A stretch of 37,861 nt of DNA from Gammaproteobacteria bacterium (GTDB taxonomy: Bacteria; Pseudomonadota; Gammaproteobacteria; Arenicellales; Arenicellaceae), in contig JABDKW010000050.1 in NCBI GenBank assembly GCA_013002025.1, positions 1 to 37,861 on the forward strand. The letters run 5' to 3'. Below the pieces are notes generated by a model. That model had not been told where the DNA came from. It ran no database searches and saw only the letters and a program-made list of their open reading frames with translations. Below, one piece after another: positions 34,666-37,861 of the stretch (position 1 is its first letter; each line of letters starts with the position of its first letter). Both the position numbers and the translations under genes were made by a program.

Positions 34666-35586
34666 TCAGGCACCTGGCATGGGAAATTTGTAATTGATGT
34701 TTCGGAAAATGTTATTGGCTTCCGGGTCAAGGGTAAGGTCCGGAATGGGTAAGGGGCTGGCTTTAAGAATGGCCGACTCAACCGACCGGTCATAACGTTC
34801 GCTGCCACTGGATTTTACGATACGGGTTTCCAGCACCTCCCCAAGTGGAGATACTTTAATGTTGACTTCCGCCACTCGCCAGCGCTCAAAGTCGGGAGCA
34901 ATAGTTCGGAAACTATCGACTTTTTGTTTTATCAACGCAGTATGTTTTGCGATTATGGTCGTGGTGCGCTGTTGCGCCTCGCGCTCAGCACGAAAGGCTG
35001 CCTCGGCGGCCAGGCTTTCTTGCAATAGGCGTTGTGTTTCGAGTGCTTGCTGCTCCTCAGCAACGCGTCGCGCCTCTTCCTCCTGACGTTGCTGCTCGCG
35101 CTTTTTACGCTCCTGTTCAAGCTTGCGTTGGCGCGCCAATTCTGCCTGCCGCTTACGCTCAGCCAGTTCTTTAGCGCGCTGCTCTTCTTCACGTTGTTTT
35201 TTAAGCGCAATGGCTTTGCGTTGGCGCTCCAACTCGGCGGCTTTCTCGGTCTCGACCTGTTGTTGTTTTTGCAGGTCTGCGATGCGTCTCTTTTCGTCTT
35301 CGCTTTGCTGTTTGAGACGCTCCAATCGCTTAGCTTCGGCTTGCTTTTCACGCTCGCGTTGTAGCTCTGCCTGCCGTAGTTTGTCCTGCTGCTTCTGAAT
35401 CGCAGACTCATCAACTGTGGTGGCTTTTACTACGTCAACTTTTTCAGCATAGGCCGCATCTACGACTTTGGGCTTACTGGAAAAATTCACCAGCAGCGCG
35501 ACCAGTATCCCTGCATGCACCAGGCCTGCGGCCACATAAGCCACGGTTTTGTTGCGCATATTTTCGCGCTCACGACGTTCACTCAT
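34666..35586 (-). CDS. tolA: Cell envelope integrity protein TolA
   Basis: From the ATG at 35586 it is 306 residues. A short cytoplasmic tail precedes a TM helix (VAYVAAGLVHAGILVALLVNF), a long Glu/Lys/Arg/Gln-rich helical domain that spans the periplasm, and a C-terminal TonB-like domain (WRVAEVNIKVSPLGEVLETRIVKSSG). The longer frame to 35643 overlaps tolR and lacks a ribosome site. TolA is pulled by TolQR and contacts TolB and Pal. The highly repetitive helix is normal for the family. The stop is followed by one base, then the tolB ATG. Confidence 0.95.
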   Translation of the reverse strand: MSERRERENMRNKTVAYVAAGLVHAGILVALLVNFSSKPKVVDAAYAEKVDVVKATTVDESAIQKQQDKLRQAELQREREKQAEAKRLERLKQQSEDEKRRIADLQKQQQVETEKAAELERQRKAIALKKQREEEQRAKELAERKRQAELARQRKLEQERKKREQQRQEEEARRVAEEQQALETQRLLQESLAAEAAFRAEREAQQRTTTIIAKHTALIKQKVDSFRTIAPDFERWRVAEVNIKVSPLGEVLETRIVKSSGSERYDRSVESAILKASPLPIPDLTLDPEANNIFRNINYKFPMPGA

Positions 35587-35593
35587 GACAGTA

Positions 35594-36019
35594 TTAGCGC
35601 GCTTCCGGCGGCAATGGCTCTGTAACCAGGCTGACCGTTTCAACGCCGGCCTGCTTCAATAACACCATAGCCTGCAACACATCGTTGTAGCGAGCCTGCT
35701 TGTCCCCACGTACCAGAAAATCCGTGGCTGGCTTCAGACGGTACAAGGCCGTGGCGGCGATGCTCACTTCCTGCGGTGTTTTCTGCAGGTCGTCAATATA
35801 TAGAGTGCCATCGACGTCTACGGTGAGAATGAACGGTTCAGGTGCGTCCTGATTGAACTCTACCGCGTTGGCAGTGGTTTGCGGCAGATCAATTTTCACG
35901 CCTTCGGTTAACAGCGGAGCCGTTACCATAAAGATAATCAGCAGCACCAACATTACGTCGATGTAGGGCACTACATTGATCTCGGCAATCGGCTTGCGTT
36001 TGCGGCTGCGGTAACTCAT
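35594..36019 (-). CDS. tolR: Tol-Pal proton-motor component TolR
   Basis: A 141-residue ExbD/TolR protein. Residues 10-17 read PIAEINVV. A single TM helix follows (YIDVMLVLLIIFMVTAPLL) with the conserved proton-path Asp in its first turn. The periplasmic domain ends in ETVSLVTEPLPP. With TolQ it converts proton-motive force into TolA motion. It starts 12 bp after the tolQ stop and ends 7 bp before tolA. Confidence 0.97.
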   Translation of the reverse strand: MSYRSRKRKPIAEINVVPYIDVMLVLLIIFMVTAPLLTEGVKIDLPQTTANAVEFNQDAPEPFILTVDVDGTLYIDDLQKTPQEVSIAATALYRLKPATDFLVRGDKQARYNDVLQAMVLLKQAGVETVSLVTEPLPPEAR

Positions 36020-36031
36020 GGCTGCGGTCGA

Positions 36032-36814
36032 TTAGTCGTCCGAATCGGTGCTTAACTGTCGGTTTACGATGCTAACGAATTCTTCCATAAAAATTTCATA
36101 ACGCGCCACTAACTTTTCAACGTGATATGAGAATCGGTTGTAGGCTATCACCGCCGGTATCGCGGCGAACAGGCCCATGGCGGTAGCTATCAGCGCCTCG
36201 GCAATGCCCGGCGCCACGCTGGCCACCGTGGCCTGCTGGGTCGACAGACTGAGCGCTCTAAATGAATTCATAATGCCCCACACGGTACCGAACAGGCCCA
36301 CGTAGGGGCTGGTAGACCCGACGGTGGCCAAAAAGGGAATTTGTGATTCCAAATGATCAATCTCGCGGCTCAACTCCACCCGCATGGCGCGCTGCACCGC
36401 ATCCAGCAAATCATTATTGTTGGCATAGCCACGTTCAGTGAGGCGTTGATACTCACGATATCCGGCCACGAAAATTTCCGACATCCCGGAGGCATTACGG
36501 GTTTCTGCACCCCATTGGTTATAAAGACTTTGCATTGAACCGCCGGCCCAGAAATCGCGCTCAAACTGGTCGGTTAGGCGGCGCTCACGACGCAACGAAC
36601 GAAACTTGGAAAAAATAATAGTCCAGGACACGAATGAAGCCAAAAACAACATCAACATGACCAATTGCACCGTCAGCGACGCATCGCTGATCAATGAAAT
36701 AATCGACATACTATCCGGGTGTACTACACCCGGGGCCTGGGCAGCGCCCGCCAGCGCCTCAGCGTTGACGACGGTTTCGCCGGCAATATCCGGTGTACTT
36801 TGGTCTTGCTCCAT
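36032..36814 (-). CDS. tolQ: Tol-Pal proton-motor component TolQ
   Basis: A 260-residue MotA/TolQ/ExbB protein with three TM segments: about 48-70 (LTVQLVMLMLFLASFVSWTIIF), one in the region near LATVGSTSPYVGLFGTVWGIMNSF, and one near IATAMGLFAAIPAVIAYN. The chosen ATG at 36814 has a good ribosome site (CAGGTAAATT) but gives a 35-residue N-terminal extension rich in Ala/Glu compared with E. coli TolQ. M36 at 36709 would give the usual length but has a poorer site. The ribosome site lies at the end of a 21-bp tandem repeat. Confidence 0.95.
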   Translation of the reverse strand: MEQDQSTPDIAGETVVNAEALAGAAQAPGVVHPDSMSIISLISDASLTVQLVMLMLFLASFVSWTIIFSKFRSLRRERRLTDQFERDFWAGGSMQSLYNQWGAETRNASGMSEIFVAGYREYQRLTERGYANNNDLLDAVQRAMRVELSREIDHLESQIPFLATVGSTSPYVGLFGTVWGIMNSFRALSLSTQQATVASVAPGIAEALIATAMGLFAAIPAVIAYNRFSYHVEKLVARYEIFMEEFVSIVNRQLSTDSDD

Positions 36815-36877
36815 AATTTACCTGTTATCGACTAGAACTTACCTGGTCTTGACTAGAATTTACTTGGCCTTGACTAA
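36815..36877 (-). repeat. Three tandem 21-bp units ending in the tolQ ribosome-binding region
   Basis: Units at 36815-36835, 36836-36856 and 36857-36877 differ at only a few positions. On the minus strand each carries CAGGTAAATT or a close variant, and the last copy is followed by the tolQ ATG while the other two are followed by CTAG. It appears to be a tandem copying of the tolQ leader. Confidence 0.85.
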
Positions 36878-36914
36878 AAAGTGCGTTTTGTATGACTTGC
36901 GTAGGGTTCGCCGC

Positions 36915-37313
36915 TCACTCCTGTTGCAGTGCGCAGCGCAGCGATTCTGGCATTGCGGCTAATTTAAACGAACTGCTATCCAAAGTCGCCAACTTTATGC
37001 GTGCTTCGCACAACAATTGCTTCTGATTATAGATGGCCTGCTCAAGTTGCAGTTTTACCTTACCCACTTGCAATGCTTGGCAACTCACCTGCAAGGAGTC
37101 GAACAGGCGCGCCGGCTGATGCAGCTGGATATGCATTTCTCGCACCACAAACTGAGTGCCCTGTTTCTCCAATGTTGCGACATCAAACCCCAAATGTGCC
37201 AGCCATTCACAGCGGCAACGCTCCATAAATTTAAGGTAATTGGCATGATAGACAACGCCACCGGAGTCGGTATCCTCATAGTAAACCCGCAACGGAAGTC
37301 TGAATTCACTCAA
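36915..37313 (-). CDS. ybgC: Acyl-CoA thioesterase YbgC
   Basis: A 132-residue hotdog-fold thioesterase (4-hydroxybenzoyl-CoA thioesterase family), found in front of tolQ in most gammaproteobacteria. The family motif YYEDTDSGGVVYHANYLKF has the catalytic Asp in EDTD, and HANYLKFMERCR follows. The predicted start is TTG at 37313 (MSEFRLPLRV), because the upstream frame is closed by a stop 12 nt earlier; it lies 9 bp after the ruvB stop. A role in phospholipid acyl turnover at the division site is proposed for the family. Confidence 0.95.
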   Translation of the reverse strand: MSEFRLPLRVYYEDTDSGGVVYHANYLKFMERCRCEWLAHLGFDVATLEKQGTQFVVREMHIQLHQPARLFDSLQVSCQALQVGKVKLQLEQAIYNQKQLLCEARIKLATLDSSSFKLAAMPESLRCALQQE

Positions 37314-37322
37314 GGTACTACT

Positions 37323-37861
37323 TTATTCTTCACCTTGAAATAACGATGACTGAGGGCTCGCCTTGCCGGTCTCTGCTGCGGGCACATTCAGGCCAAAGTA
37401 CGCCCAACTGCGTTTGGTCACCACGCGCCCGCGCGGGGTTCGCATCATAAAGCCCTGTTGAATAAGAAACGGCTCAATTACATCTTCAATGGTGCCGCGC
37501 TCTTCCCCGATGGCCGCTGCCAGGCTGTCGATACCGACCGGGCCGCCATCAAATTTTTCCATAATGGCTTTGAGAAGCTGGCGATCCATAAAGTCCAGAC
37601 CATGCGGGTCAACCTCCATCATATCCAGCGCGCTGGCGGCCAACGTTTCGGTAAGTTTGCCGTCGCCCTTTACTTCAGCGTAGTCGCGCGCCCGTCGCAG
37701 CAAGCGATTGGCGATACGCGGTGTGCCTCGCGCTCGATCTGCAATCGTCTGAACGCCCTCTGGCTCGGCAGGTACCGACAAGATGGACGAAGAACGCTTT
37801 ACAATCTTCGCCAGATCATCCGTATCGTAATATTCAAGACGCTGCACAATACCAAAGCGAT
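37323..37861 (-). CDS. ruvB: Holliday junction branch migration ATPase RuvB (C-terminal part)
   Basis: The gene continues past the right edge; about 179 C-terminal residues are visible. They begin at [12 protein letters not shown], include the sensor-2 region [20 protein letters not shown], and the winged-helix domain ([29 protein letters not shown] ... [18 protein letters not shown]). RuvB drives branch migration with RuvA. A short polar tail ends the protein. The order ruvB-ybgC-tolQRAB-pal is classic for gammaproteobacteria. Confidence 0.97.
   Translation of the reverse strand, partial: RFGIVQRLEYYDTDDLAKIVKRSSSILSVPAEPEGVQTIADRARGTPRIANRLLRRARDYAEVKGDGKLTETLAASALDMMEVDPHGLDFMDRQLLKAIMEKFDGGPVGIDSLAAAIGEERGTIEDVIEPFLIQQGFMMRTPRGRVVTKRSWAYFGLNVPAAETGKASPQSSLFQGEE

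Noticed and set aside
35032-35364. 110-codon Leu/Phe-rich plus-strand frame, apparently hydrophobic
   Set aside because: Antisense of the Lys/Glu-rich tolA helix, which yields Phe/Leu codons by complementarity.

Overview
The window looks like a chromosomal segment of a marine-type gammaproteobacterium. Supporting marks are the complete tolQRAB-pal-cpoB cluster behind ruvB and ybgC, the miaB-ybeZ-ybeY-corC block, an ExeA/ExeB-type gspAB pair, class II fbaA, prfC and queC/queE. Cellvibrionales or a neighbouring order is my best guess; this rests on gene content only. Nearly every gene is on the minus strand. The only plus-strand genes are the acetolactate synthase and the sterol-desaturase family protein.

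Layout. 1-4073: the start of an exported protein, an EF-hand/arylsulfotransferase-like protein and a CheA-like membrane histidine kinase. 4481-6118 (+): catabolic-type acetolactate synthase. 6159-10310: prfC, then gspB and gspA. 10397-15228: a 5'-3' exonuclease, corC, ybeY, ybeZ and miaB, i.e. the usual RNA-processing cluster with the exonuclease where lnt often sits. 15360-24312: a two-gene operon of a 2248-residue exported repeat protein followed by a gingipain-like C25 cysteine protease, with a strong terminator behind it and a 617-bp dyad-rich leader in front. 24930-26993: fbaA and a divergent sterol-desaturase-like membrane enzyme. 27067-27639: a small protein resembling an AAA+ ATPase that lacks its P-loop. 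27640-28568: one intact tRNA-Lys(UUU) among relics of further copies, with duplicated terminators. 28569-31337: a fused Mla-type ABC ATPase/permease, queC and queE. 31384-37861: cpoB, pal, tolB, tolA, tolR, tolQ, ybgC and the C-terminal part of ruvB.

The most interesting candidate system is the giant DUF11/SdrD-B-repeat protein plus the C25 protease: both carry signal peptides and are separated by only 25 bp. I infer a surface or extracellular fibre whose maturation or release depends on the co-encoded protease. Second-tier points are the decaying tRNA-Lys array with a 120-bp direct repeat, the one-polypeptide MlaF-MlaE-like transporter, the CheA-like kinase whose HPt-like segment lacks the phospho-acceptor His, the P-loop-less AAA-like protein, and a 21-bp triplication that copies the tolQ ribosome-binding region. 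All family assignments come from reading motifs by eye; no database search was run.
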